This document shows, one piece after another, positions 53,568 to 61,785 of a stretch of 64,000 bases of DNA (position 1 is its first letter; the number at the start of each line of letters is the position of its first letter). The stretch is taken from the NCBI GenBank assembly GCA_934089275.1, contig CAKOJJ010000004.1, positions 1 to 64,000 of the forward strand. The letters run 5' to 3'. This DNA comes from an uncultured Bacilli bacterium. Lineage in GTDB: Bacteria; Bacillota_I; Bacilli_A; RF39; UBA660. A program made the translations under genes and the position numbers. Below the pieces are notes generated by a model that was given only the letters and a program-made list of their open reading frames with translations, searched no databases and was not told the DNA's origin.

Positions 53568-54224
53568 GTGTGTAAATGGGAAAATATTCAAACTAAAACT
53601 GAATTAAAATTTGTATTTGAGATTATAAAGGAAAAAATAGGAGATAGTAGTATTAAAAGAATTTTTTCCTTCGATGATGCTATTCCTAGAAAAAATAATA
53701 ATAAAATAGAATATAACACATTAGAAGAACCACTATATATTTTATTTGATAATGATTATTGCTTAATAATAGAGTTTACTAATTATTCAAGCATCTACCT
53801 TGATTATAAAAAAATAACGCTCGAAGAAATAAAACAAGCCATTGAAAATGTTTCAAATAGAGATATTGATTATTTAAATAATTATCATAGAATTCACGGA
53901 TGGGATTTTGATGATAATCGAAATAGAATTGAAGATAGTTTTGGAATGAAAGAAATTATTGAAATACATGGAAACTATGATAAGATAAGGGATATTCAAA
54001 TAGATGGATTCAATGATTCATACGAAAAATGGATAAGTAATGGTAGAAGTTCATCAATGATTACTATTCCGGCTGGTGGTGATTATTTTAAGTCCATAAA
54101 ATTTATATTAAATAATGGCATTAAAATAAAAATGCGTCCTCAGGATGCTGAAATGGATGGCTATTATGATTTAATAATAGAAGATGGTAATAACATAATA
54201 AAATATAGAAATGATGAAATATAA
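53568..54224 (+). CDS. hypothetical protein
   Basis: This 218-residue soluble protein is unrecognised; it is rich in Asp, Asn and Ile with alternating strands. GAGGTG lies 6 bp before the GTG at 53568. A middle segment with NNYHRIHGWDFDDN and a glycine-rich turn IPAGGDYFKSI are the most distinctive parts. Single gene between small RNA 2 and the integrase region; an immunity- or cargo-type gene is possible but not shown. Confidence 0.55.
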   Translation: MCKWENIQTKTELKFVFEIIKEKIGDSSIKRIFSFDDAIPRKNNNKIEYNTLEEPLYILFDNDYCLIIEFTNYSSIYLDYKKITLEEIKQAIENVSNRDIDYLNNYHRIHGWDFDDNRNRIEDSFGMKEIIEIHGNYDKIRDIQIDGFNDSYEKWISNGRSSSMITIPAGGDYFKSIKFILNNGIKIKMRPQDAEMDGYYDLIIEDGNNIIKYRNDEI

Positions 54225-54347
54225 TATATCGTAAAAAACAAAACTAAAACTATGTTTTAATTGGCTATCTGATAGTTCTGTAGTATTCTATAAGACAGGT
54301 GAAGGTTATAGAATCTCATGACCTAAAAATGCTTTTTGGTACTATAA

Positions 54348-54391
54348 AAGTGTAATAATTAATTGCAGAAATGTAATTAAATATTACACTT
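54348..54391. repeat. long inverted repeat, possible terminator
   Basis: AAGTGTAATA with TATTACACTT, extended inward by TTAATTGC/GTAATTAA, forms a near-perfect 18-19-bp stem around a short loop, followed by CTTTTTATT. It may terminate the gene at 53568 or mark a junction. Confidence 0.5.
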
Positions 54392-54498
54392 CTTTTTATT
54401 ATGATTGAAGTGATTGGATAACGTATGCTTTTTAGAGATAAAGTTCTCGTCAACAAAAGTGTTATCCAACCTTCACATAATATATTCGTTTTGTTGGC

Positions 54499-54600
54499 AA
54501 TTGAGTTGGCAAACTGTAGTGCGAATAATGATTTACCGACTTTAGGTTTAGATACTAGGAGGTACACACAACAATCCTCTTTTTTTATATAATAGCCCCC
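54499..54600 (-). pseudogene. fragment of an AAA/RepA-like ATPase
   Basis: The minus strand encodes GYYIKKEDCCVYLLVSKPKVGKSLFALQFANSIANKT, which contains a Walker A P-loop (SKPKVGKS) of the RepA/DnaB-like ATPases found on plasmids and phages. The frame degenerates downstream and no intact ATPase follows. It is best read as a relic of a mobile element. Confidence 0.6.
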
Positions 54601-54636
54601 TGAAGAGAGCGGATGCATAATCCTTCTCATTTTTTT

Positions 54637-54658
54637 GCCCGTATTTATGGGGCTTTTT
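54637..54658 (+). terminator. small terminator-like hairpin
   Basis: GCCC-GTATTTATG-GGGC followed by five T. Its transcription partner is unclear, since only relics precede it. Confidence 0.4.
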
Positions 54659-54688
54659 CAATTGTGATAGTACTCTCAAAAGAGAGCT

Positions 54689-54710
54689 AGGTACCATTTA
54701 GGTACCATTT
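54689..54710. repeat. tandem 11-bp repeat next to the integrase gene
   Basis: AGGTACCATTT occurs twice without spacer, 31 bp past the integrase stop. Direct repeats in this position are typical of integrase arm-type binding sites beside an attachment site; no second att copy was found in the window. Confidence 0.45.
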
Positions 54711-54740
54711 TTATAAAATGAGCCTTTTTTTATGTGTTTT

Positions 54741-55853
54741 TTAATCTAATTTATCTATTAAATTAACAACTTCAGATAGAGCAGAATTGAATAAATGAGT
54801 GTACGTATTTAAAGTCTCTTCTATCTTCGTATGCCCTAAATACTTGGCTACAACGGCGATGTTGGCACCATTATTAACAAGTAGAGATGCACATGAATGT
54901 CTGAAGTCGTGAATTCTTATTTGTTTGACTCCTGCAAGAGAGCAATTTCTGTTTTTGATATCCCTAATAGTATTACTAGCAACAGGGAAAGCATCTCCGC
55001 AAACAAAATAGTTATCATTGAAACCATGTATCTTTGAATCCTCTTCTTTAAGCCTTTTAAGGTCTTCTAAGAGCTTTTTATTGATAGGCAGGGTTCTTAT
55101 ACTACTACGAGTCTTTGGAGTGGAGAATTCGAATGATTTAACACCACCACCACGATCTGTAATTTGTTTGTTAACTGATAAAGTTTTTTTGACTAAATCT
55201 ATATTAGACCAGGTTAATCCTCTGAGTTCTCCTTTTCTTAATCCACAGTAGTAAAGTATTTCAAACATAACTCTATGTTTAAGATTATTCTCAACAGATA
55301 AGAACTGTTTAAATTCATCATATGTGAAATATAACATTTCTTTTTGAATATCTGAAGATGATGAAAATTTAGTCATCTTAGAATATACTTTAGTAAGATT
55401 AAAATCATACCATGTCATAGCATAGTTAAGAACAGACTTTAAGAACTTTAAGATTTCATTTTTATATCTTGTTGATAAATTACTAGCATTAATCTCTTTC
55501 TTCCAATTATCATAATGATTAATGTTGAAATTTTTTAACTTAACATTTAGTAAGCTCTTCAGGTAGTTCTTTTTATTTCCATAGTTATATAGAGTAGTAG
55601 GTTTAACTTCAATAGTAGAAGTCCTATTATCTACAAATAGATCAATCATTTCATCAAGTGTAATTTTATCTTGGTTCTCATGATTGTATAATTTCATTCT
55701 AAATGCAAGTTCTGCTTCTTCAGCTTCTTTCTTAGTAGCATATTTACCAGACTTGTATTGTTTATTTCTTCCATCTAAGTCTTGATATCTTAATTTAAAG
55801 AACCAGACTCTGCCATCTTTAGTTTTGCCTTCTTTAGCTTTATAAACTCCCAT
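54741..55853 (-). CDS. tyrosine recombinase/integrase
   Basis: This intact 370-residue phage/ICE-type integrase has an N-terminal AP2-like arm-binding domain (residues 1-55, GRVWFFKLRYQDLDG), a SAM-like core-binding domain (about 65-160), and the catalytic domain. Catalytic residues are R206 (GLRKGE), K247, H315 and R318 (HDFRH), H341 (LGHTK) and Y351. It probably catalyses site-specific integration of the adjacent element, whose other genes are decayed. Confidence 0.93.
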   Translation of the reverse strand: MGVYKAKEGKTKDGRVWFFKLRYQDLDGRNKQYKSGKYATKKEAEEAELAFRMKLYNHENQDKITLDEMIDLFVDNRTSTIEVKPTTLYNYGNKKNYLKSLLNVKLKNFNINHYDNWKKEINASNLSTRYKNEILKFLKSVLNYAMTWYDFNLTKVYSKMTKFSSSSDIQKEMLYFTYDEFKQFLSVENNLKHRVMFEILYYCGLRKGELRGLTWSNIDLVKKTLSVNKQITDRGGGVKSFEFSTPKTRSSIRTLPINKKLLEDLKRLKEEDSKIHGFNDNYFVCGDAFPVASNTIRDIKNRNCSLAGVKQIRIHDFRHSCASLLVNNGANIAVVAKYLGHTKIEETLNTYTHLFNSALSEVVNLIDKLD

Positions 55854-55924
55854 TATATCGTTTCTTTCTTGTTAGAATTGCAACGAATAAGAATGGATAT
55901 CTATGTAAGATCATATCAGGTGAA

Positions 55925-56290
55925 ATGATTCCATATACAACAGAAGAACTTTGTAGAAAGACTAATACATCATTAAGTGACTTCAAAAGAAGATTAAAAA
56001 GACTTAAAGAAGTAGGATTAGTGGAACTAAAAGATGATATGTTATATATAGAAGAAGCACTTAATTACACCAATCAAACAGTAGGTGCTAAAAAGAAACA
56101 AGAGCAAAGAAAAAAGAAAAAGGACAAAATTCCACTTGATTGTCCACCAGATATAGATAAAGAAATAGAAGAAGAAAAAGAAATAAGAGATAAGAAAAAA
56201 GAAGAAAGAGGAAAGAGTTTAGATATAGAACTACAACAAGAAGAAGATAATACTGATTTCGATAGTTTATTGAATTATTATTCACACTAA
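55925..56290 (+). pseudogene. truncated phage replisome-organizer-like protein
   Basis: The 121-residue frame carries IPYTTEELCRKTNTSLSDFKRRLKRLKEVGLVEL, resembling the winged-helix end of phage replisome organizer N-terminal domains, then a long Lys/Glu-rich low-complexity tail. In-frame codons upstream to about 55870 (NGYLCKIISGE) continue the family pattern, but no N-terminal part exists because the integrase gene begins there. It appears to be a 5'-truncated relic. Confidence 0.6.
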
Positions 56291-56308
56291 TAATGTAGAC
56301 ATTTATTG

Positions 56309-56338
56309 AGGAGTCCCCCCTAGGGTACTCTCTTTTTA
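56309..56338 (+). terminator. hairpin with T-run after the replisome-organizer relic
   Basis: GAGT-CCCC...GGG-ACTC forms a GC-rich near-palindrome followed by TCTTTTTATT. Confidence 0.6.
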
Positions 56339-56431
56339 TTTGAGTAAATTTCTACACCCACAGCCCACCTATATTTACACAAAAAAATATTTTCCGTGAG
56401 TTTTTTGGAAAATGACATTAAAAAAGAGTAA

Positions 56432-56755
56432 TTAATACTCAATTTTTTTAAAAGTTAAAGGATCTTCACTTATTACTTCTAATGCATATTTAATCCTTAA
56501 AAGTTTTCCAACTTCTGTAGATACATTTACTTCATTTATTTCTGTGATGTTTAAAATATCTCTTGCTGAATTGAATTCTTGCATCCACGTTGTCTCATAC
56601 ATAGCATGTCGATAATAAGCATTAGCTATATAATAAGAAATAACCTCAGGAAGTATATAACATTCTAGATATTCATCATAGTTGTCAACAAATGGTTTTA
56701 ATACTTTAATATATTCCTCATCCGTTATATCTTCTCCAGTCTCAGGTCTAATCAT
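56432..56755 (-). CDS. hypothetical protein
   Basis: An unrecognised acidic, mostly helical protein of 107 residues. GGAGGTG precedes the ATG at 56755, which is used instead of the ATG four codons upstream. The distinctive parts are RPETGEDITDEEYIKVL and a Tyr-rich stretch (YYIANAYYRHAMYETTW). It is divergent from the Dam-type methylase gene. Confidence 0.55.
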   Translation of the reverse strand: MIRPETGEDITDEEYIKVLKPFVDNYDEYLECYILPEVISYYIANAYYRHAMYETTWMQEFNSARDILNITEINEVNVSTEVGKLLRIKYALEVISEDPLTFKKIEY

Positions 56756-56885
56756 ATTCACCTCCAAATATTGTTCTATTAATCACTTATTAATAACTAT
56801 ATTACAAGTATAATAATCTATTAAAATAAGGTTCCTAAGTATTATATAAATATGTTATAATTATTAAGGAAGATAGGAGGCTAAC

Positions 56886-57764
56886 ATGAAAAAAGAAGTA
56901 ATTAGTTCACCAATACGTTGGGCTGGTTCAAAGAAAAAACTCCTAAATGAAATGCTTGAAAAACCCTTTAAAAGAAAGAAGAAAAACTATGTTGAATGTT
57001 TTCTAGGATCAGGCGTCGTATTATTAAATGTTATTAATAATAATGAGGAATTAGAATATGAAAACTTTTATGTAAATGATATTAATTCAAACATTATTAA
57101 TTTTTATATTCTTTTACAAAAAAATCCTGACTATCTTATAAATACTATAAAACCTTTGAGTGAAAAGTATAACAGTTTATCTATAAATGAAAAATCTGAT
57201 TTATTCTATGAAATCAGAAATAGATTTAATCGTTCTGAAGACTCAAATGAGAAGTCAATATATTTTTATTTTTTGATGAAAACGGGATTTAATGGCGTTT
57301 ATAGAGAAAATAGCAAAGGCTATTTTAATGTGCCGTTTGGAAGAAAAGAAAAAATAATAATAGATGATAATTATTTATATACAATATCTAGGTTAATAAA
57401 GAGGGTTAAGTTTTATAATTTGCCATTTGAAGAATTTCTAAATAAATTGAACAAAAAAGGTATTTTAGAGGATTCTTTTGTGTATTGTGATCCGCCATAC
57501 TTACCAGATGATTTGCTAGTTTATCAAAAGCAAATGCTTTATACAAAAGATTCGTTTAATCACGAAAAATTCTTTGATATAATCAATGAAATGAAAATTG
57601 ATAATATAATGATTTCAATGTCTGAATCTAAAATCGCAGATAAGATATATAATCATAATCCATTTTACAAAATAGATGTAAGAAATATTATTAGAGTTAT
57701 TAATCCAAAAAAACTATTCTCATCAAAAGAAATAGCTTACATTAATTACAGAATAGAGGAGTGA
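56886..57764 (+). CDS. Dam-family DNA N6-adenine methyltransferase
   Basis: The 292-residue D12-class (alpha) adenine methylase starts with SPIRWAGSKKKLL. Motif I is VECFLGSGVVLLN, the target-recognition part shows FNGVYRENSKGYFNVPFGR as in Dam and M.DpnII, and the catalytic motif is YCDPPYLP. Known relatives methylate the adenine of GATC; that specificity is likely but not proven. It stops in a terminator and is not cotranscribed with the operon that follows. Confidence 0.88.
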   Translation: MKKEVISSPIRWAGSKKKLLNEMLEKPFKRKKKNYVECFLGSGVVLLNVINNNEELEYENFYVNDINSNIINFYILLQKNPDYLINTIKPLSEKYNSLSINEKSDLFYEIRNRFNRSEDSNEKSIYFYFLMKTGFNGVYRENSKGYFNVPFGRKEKIIIDDNYLYTISRLIKRVKFYNLPFEEFLNKLNKKGILEDSFVYCDPPYLPDDLLVYQKQMLYTKDSFNHEKFFDIINEMKIDNIMISMSESKIADKIYNHNPFYKIDVRNIIRVINPKKLFSSKEIAYINYRIEE

Positions 57765-57778
57765 AAAAACACTCTTTT
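57756..57778 (+). terminator. terminator of the adenine methylase gene
   Basis: GAGTG-AAAAAA-CACTC followed by eight T; the methylase stop codon lies in the hairpin. Confidence 0.8.
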
Positions 57779-57821
57779 TTTATACAAAAAAGGAAATAAA
57801 CATAAAATATTATGAAAATAT

Positions 57822-57850
57822 TTGACAAATATTGTTCTTTTTGGTATATT
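57822..57850 (+). promoter_or_regulatory. promoter of the GHKL-ATPase operon
   Basis: A perfect TTGACA and TATATT are 17 bp apart, with the expected start near 57857. It shows that the four genes to 61758 form their own transcription unit. Confidence 0.8.
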
Positions 57851-57873
57851 TTAAGCGAATGGAGGAAATGTTT

Positions 57874-58089
57874 ATGGATGTTAAAAAAGAAAATTTTAAA
57901 AGAATTGCAGAAAACAGAGTTAGCAAGATTATTGATTTAATATCTAAATTACATAATTTATCAAACACTTCATTTTATGAGTATACTGATGAACAAATAG
58001 ATAAGATTTTTGATAGTATACAGAAAGAACTTGATAAGCAAAAAGCCGAGTTTAAAAAATCAAAAAACAAAAGGAGAATAGAATTATAG
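57874..58089 (+). CDS. small helical protein, first gene of the GHKL operon
   Basis: The 71-residue protein is basic and almost entirely helical (MDVKKENFKRIAENR, then YEYTDEQIDKIFDSIQKELDKQK). GGAGG precedes the ATG at 57874. I recall similar small proteins beside restriction-modification genes in gut Firmicutes, without function. It starts 17 bp downstream of the predicted transcription start and is followed after 12 bp by the ATPase gene. Confidence 0.65.
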   Translation: MDVKKENFKRIAENRVSKIIDLISKLHNLSNTSFYEYTDEQIDKIFDSIQKELDKQKAEFKKSKNKRRIEL

Positions 58090-58101
58090 GAGGTAATTAA
58101 T

Positions 58102-60057
58102 ATGTTTGATAAAATTTTTAACAATAAAAAGAGTGATCCTGTTTGGCAATTTATTACAAATGGAAATGCTGATATGAATAGTGTAGAATCTACCGATACT
58201 GAAAGCTTTCAAAAAGTTCCAATTGATTCTTTAGCAAGAGAATTAACACAAAACTCATTGGATGCAAGAGCAGGTGAAAAGCCAGCTGTAATAGAATTTA
58301 AGACTTTCACTATGAGAACTATTGATATTCCAGGAATAAAAGAATTGAAAGATGAAATATCTGCTTGTATTAATTTTTATCCTGAAACTACTATGTATCA
58401 TAGAATGTTTAAAAAAATGTTAGATGAATTAGAAAAAGAAAATATTTTATGTTTAAGAATAAGTGATTTTAATACTTCAGGATTAGATGGAGTGGCAAGT
58501 AATAAAAATATGACACCTTTTAATTTTCTAGTAAAAGGTAATGGATTCTCAAGTAAAAAAGGTGCTAATAGCGGTGGTTCTAAAGGAATGGGAAAATTCT
58601 CTACCTTTTTATCTAGTAGCATTCATACAGTTTTTTACTCAACTCTAAATCAAAATAAAGAAAAAGGATATATGGGAGTAGTAAAACTTGGTGCTAGAGA
58701 AATAGATGATGATTCAGGATTAATGACAACTGGAAAAGGATATTTCAGCATAGGCGAAAGAATTTCACCAATTTTAGAAGATCTAAATCTTGATAAAGAT
58801 TTTAAGAGGGAAAAAGATGATGTTGGAACTGATGTTTATGTTTTAGGTTTCAAAAAACCTTCAAATTGGGAAACACAAATTATTGCAAAAGTATTAGATA
58901 GTTTTATGGTTGCAATTGATAGTGGAGATTTAGAAGTTAAAGTTGAAGATAAAGGAATTATTAATAAAGAAACTTTACAATCTTTTGTTTATGAAACAAA
59001 GTTCTATAAAGTAGATAAAAGAAATATAGAAAGTCAATATGAATTACTACATGATAAATTTGTTCATTCAAAAGAAGTTGATATTCATGGTAGAGGAACA
59101 ATAGAGTTTAAACTTAAAGAATATCATAGAGAAGAACGTGAAAAAGCTACTAATAAATGTATAATGATAAGACATCCATACATGAAAATTAAAGATTTAA
59201 CAATAGGATATCCAGTAGCTGCTAGTGCCATGTGTATTATTAAAGAAAATGAACTTAATCAAATGCTAAAAAATATTGAAAATGCAGAACATACAAATTG
59301 GGAACCAAAAAGAATAGAAACAATAACTGGCGATCCGTTAATGGAAAAAGAAATGAGAAGAATTTTAAGTGATATAAAAGATGAATTGGATAAGTTTGTG
59401 TTAGAAGCTCTATTGTCAGGAAAATCAGAAAGAATTGATTTAGAATTTGCAGGAGATTTTCTTCCTGACTTAAGCACTGGTGATGATAACGCATCTATTC
59501 AACAAGAACCTATTCCTGATATTCCAAATGTTGGTGAAGTTGAGAGAATTAAAGATAATAATAAGTTTGGAACAGTTGAAGATGAAAATGCAAATTCAAT
59601 TACTCCAGATATTGGAAGTCATAGTGAAGAAGGCGATGAATCAATTATTCCTGATGGTAATAATTCCAGTGGTTCTGGTGATGTTCATGAAGGAGAAAAT
59701 GAAACTGGATTTAATCCAGAAGGAGATGATGTAGTTATGAGAAAAGTTCGTTTAAGCAATTTAAAGCCAAAAGTATTAATGCTTGACAAGAAAAATGGAA
59801 AATATTTAATTACATTTAAAGCACCAGATAACATCTCTTCTGCCGAATTGGAATTCTATTATTTAGATGATAATGATCAAAAGTATATTCCTACAATTAA
59901 GGCTGCTAGAATTAATAATGGGCAATGTAATATAGAAGACAATAAAATCGTTGGATTCACTATGAAAAAAGATGAAGTAATAAAACTCGAACTTGAAACT
60001 GATTTGAATGATATATATGCATGTGAGGTGAAGGTCTATGCCAAAGTTAGCGAATAA
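58102..60057 (+). CDS. MORC/MutL-like GHKL ATPase
   Basis: The 651-residue protein has an N-terminal GHKL ATPase domain. The N-box is ELTQNSLDA (E47, N51, D54), the G1 box is SDFNTSGLDG (D122, G127), and the G2 lid is GGSKGMGK (158-165). A transducer-like part follows (about 200-450). An acidic, Gly/Ser/Asn-rich linker (about 468-545) leads to a C-terminal beta-rich domain (about 550-651). MORC- and MutL-like ATPases linked to bacterial restriction-modification loci are known as a class. The full-length architecture here I do not recognise. It overlaps the next gene by 20 bp. Confidence 0.85.
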   Translation: MFDKIFNNKKSDPVWQFITNGNADMNSVESTDTESFQKVPIDSLARELTQNSLDARAGEKPAVIEFKTFTMRTIDIPGIKELKDEISACINFYPETTMYHRMFKKMLDELEKENILCLRISDFNTSGLDGVASNKNMTPFNFLVKGNGFSSKKGANSGGSKGMGKFSTFLSSSIHTVFYSTLNQNKEKGYMGVVKLGAREIDDDSGLMTTGKGYFSIGERISPILEDLNLDKDFKREKDDVGTDVYVLGFKKPSNWETQIIAKVLDSFMVAIDSGDLEVKVEDKGIINKETLQSFVYETKFYKVDKRNIESQYELLHDKFVHSKEVDIHGRGTIEFKLKEYHREEREKATNKCIMIRHPYMKIKDLTIGYPVAASAMCIIKENELNQMLKNIENAEHTNWEPKRIETITGDPLMEKEMRRILSDIKDELDKFVLEALLSGKSERIDLEFAGDFLPDLSTGDDNASIQQEPIPDIPNVGEVERIKDNNKFGTVEDENANSITPDIGSHSEEGDESIIPDGNNSSGSGDVHEGENETGFNPEGDDVVMRKVRLSNLKPKVLMLDKKNGKYLITFKAPDNISSAELEFYYLDDNDQKYIPTIKAARINNGQCNIEDNKIVGFTMKKDEVIKLELETDLNDIYACEVKVYAKVSE

Positions 60058-60955
60058 GAATTATCCATATCCAATTATTACAAAAGATGCCTCATTGAGT
60101 TCATATAATGGTATATCATATTCATTTTCTTTTGAAAAAGAAACAAATGAAACTCAACTAATATTAAAAAATGCCAAAATAGAAACAGACAGTAAAAGTT
60201 TAATTAATTTATTAAAAGAGAATAAAGTTAAGGCAGTTGTGTTTGTTTCATGCACTAAAACATATTTTAGATATACAACAGAAATTGGAACAGAACCAAG
60301 AGATATTGTTTTGAAACTAAGTGATTTGAAAGATAAAGTTACTATTTCAGCATATGTATTTGCAAATGAAGAACTTGTCGAATATAAAAGTGATGAATGT
60401 AATGAATATTACAAAGATTATAGCTTTGATATAGATAAATATTGTTTATTTGCTATTGATGATGGATATAAATTGCCAGTAGAATATGATGATTATAGTG
60501 ATAAAAAAGTTTCATCAATATTTAGTGTTGCTGAAATTGAGGAAGATGTAGATAGATTAATAAAAGTTTATCCTGAAGAAAAAAATATTGTTATAGCTAT
60601 ACCCAAAAAAGAGTGTGAAGATTATTATAATATGAAAGATTTAGAAGATTATTCAGCTTTGTTTTTATCTTTACTTGGATGTCCAGCATTAACCACTTGT
60701 TTGAATGAGCTTCAAAAAGAGGGAAAAGCTATTGAAGAAATAGTAGAGCAATATTCATGGTTTAAAACAATAGTTAAAACATATAAAAGAATAAATGGCG
60801 TTGATTTAGATGATAGTTTATTTGAGCAAATGAATTGCTTTGAATTCTCCCAACAAGCATTGGGAAATTGCAATGTTACAGCAATATCAACAATATTAAC
60901 TAATTATCAAAAAGCCGTTAAATCAGCTAATGAAGATGAGGAGGAAAGTGAATAA
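60038..60955 (+). CDS. unknown protein of the GHKL operon
   Basis: The family of this 305-residue protein is not recognised. The N-terminal third is strand-rich (YSFSFEKETNETQLI, KAVVFVSCTKTYFRY) and resembles a beta-sandwich. The middle is acidic and the C-terminus helical. Its start lies inside the ATPase gene after GAGGTGAAGG and its stop overlaps the next start (TAATG), so the three proteins are made in coupled amounts. It is probably a structural partner of the ATPase. Confidence 0.7.
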   Translation: MPKLANKNYPYPIITKDASLSSYNGISYSFSFEKETNETQLILKNAKIETDSKSLINLLKENKVKAVVFVSCTKTYFRYTTEIGTEPRDIVLKLSDLKDKVTISAYVFANEELVEYKSDECNEYYKDYSFDIDKYCLFAIDDGYKLPVEYDDYSDKKVSSIFSVAEIEEDVDRLIKVYPEEKNIVIAIPKKECEDYYNMKDLEDYSALFLSLLGCPALTTCLNELQKEGKAIEEIVEQYSWFKTIVKTYKRINGVDLDDSLFEQMNCFEFSQQALGNCNVTAISTILTNYQKAVKSANEDEEESE

Positions 60956-61758
60956 TGAGTAAAATAAATATAGAATATACAACTGATAATACAGTAAGTT
61001 ATTTACATACAAATCCTGACTTTGTTAAGAAAAAAGTTAACGATAATATATATGATTCAAGTTGGTTAAATGAATCATTAAACGATCAACCATTTATTCC
61101 GTTAAAATATAAAGTAGAAGATTTTGATTTGAAACTAGATGCTAATGACAATTACAATAAAGTAATGATAGATAATGCAATTACATTATATGAAAGCCTA
61201 AAAGATTTACCAAGAAGGCTTTTGACAGAAGAAAGATTTTGGCTATGGATTACATTTAAGAAATGTTATAGAGCATCAATTCAAAGCATGGGAGATAGGA
61301 TAGAAGGACAATGGATTTTTACAAGAGGAATTCCGAGAAGTATATGGTTTAATGTTCATTCTAGAAGTTATTTTTGGGTTGAATGCACAGTGAAAGATGA
61401 TTCAAATGACAAATATGAATATACAAAATTCGCTTTGGAAAAAATAGAAAGAATAAGGAATTTAACATTTGATTCTAATAAACCTAAAAATATAATTTAT
61501 AATGCTGTTAGAGCAGAAAAAGCTATATATGATAAATATTCTAAAAACCCTGAATATGAAGAAGTCTATAAAAAATGTGAATCAGGTAGTTTAGGACTTA
61601 ATATCTATGAAAAAATAAGAAAAGATATTTCTTTATATGGTAGTGTTAGATTACTAAGTGTAATGTCAGATGAAGATATATTCAAATTTGTATATAATAA
61701 AATAGAAAAGATAATATTAGAAGTAAAGAATGGTAATACAAGCATTCTTTCAAAATAA
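60955..61758 (+). CDS. DUF6339-like protein of the GHKL operon
   Basis: This 267-residue mixed helical protein contains LPRRLLTEERFWLWITFKKCYRASI, the pattern I associate with DUF6339, and GIPRSIWFNVHSRSYFWVE, a conserved aromatic-basic stretch. It has no enzymatic motif I can name. It is the last gene of the operon, translationally coupled to the gene upstream and closed by a bidirectional terminator. Confidence 0.65.
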   Translation: MSKINIEYTTDNTVSYLHTNPDFVKKKVNDNIYDSSWLNESLNDQPFIPLKYKVEDFDLKLDANDNYNKVMIDNAITLYESLKDLPRRLLTEERFWLWITFKKCYRASIQSMGDRIEGQWIFTRGIPRSIWFNVHSRSYFWVECTVKDDSNDKYEYTKFALEKIERIRNLTFDSNKPKNIIYNAVRAEKAIYDKYSKNPEYEEVYKKCESGSLGLNIYEKIRKDISLYGSVRLLSVMSDEDIFKFVYNKIEKIILEVKNGNTSILSK

Positions 61759-61785
61759 AAAAGATACATCAATTTGTATCTTTTT
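61758..61785. terminator. bidirectional terminator
   Basis: AAAAAGATACA / TGTATCTTTTT with a six-base loop, A-run and T-run on the two sides, stops the GHKL operon and the convergent cytosine methylase gene, whose stop codon lies in the loop. Confidence 0.88.

Noticed and set aside
53521..53640. 40-codon frame starting in the leader of the gene at 53568
   Set aside because: The ribosome binding site is too close to its ATG and the frame overlaps a better-supported gene.
59255..59734. Several reading frames overlapping the GHKL ATPase gene
   Set aside because: They are antisense or shifted shadows of the low-complexity linker region without ribosome binding sites.
57874..61758. Known MZA-type defence system (MutL-like ATPase, Z1, DUF, AIPR)
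   Set aside because: No Z1, AIPR or associated nuclease gene is present and the C-terminal part of the ATPase differs; only the ATPase class is shared.
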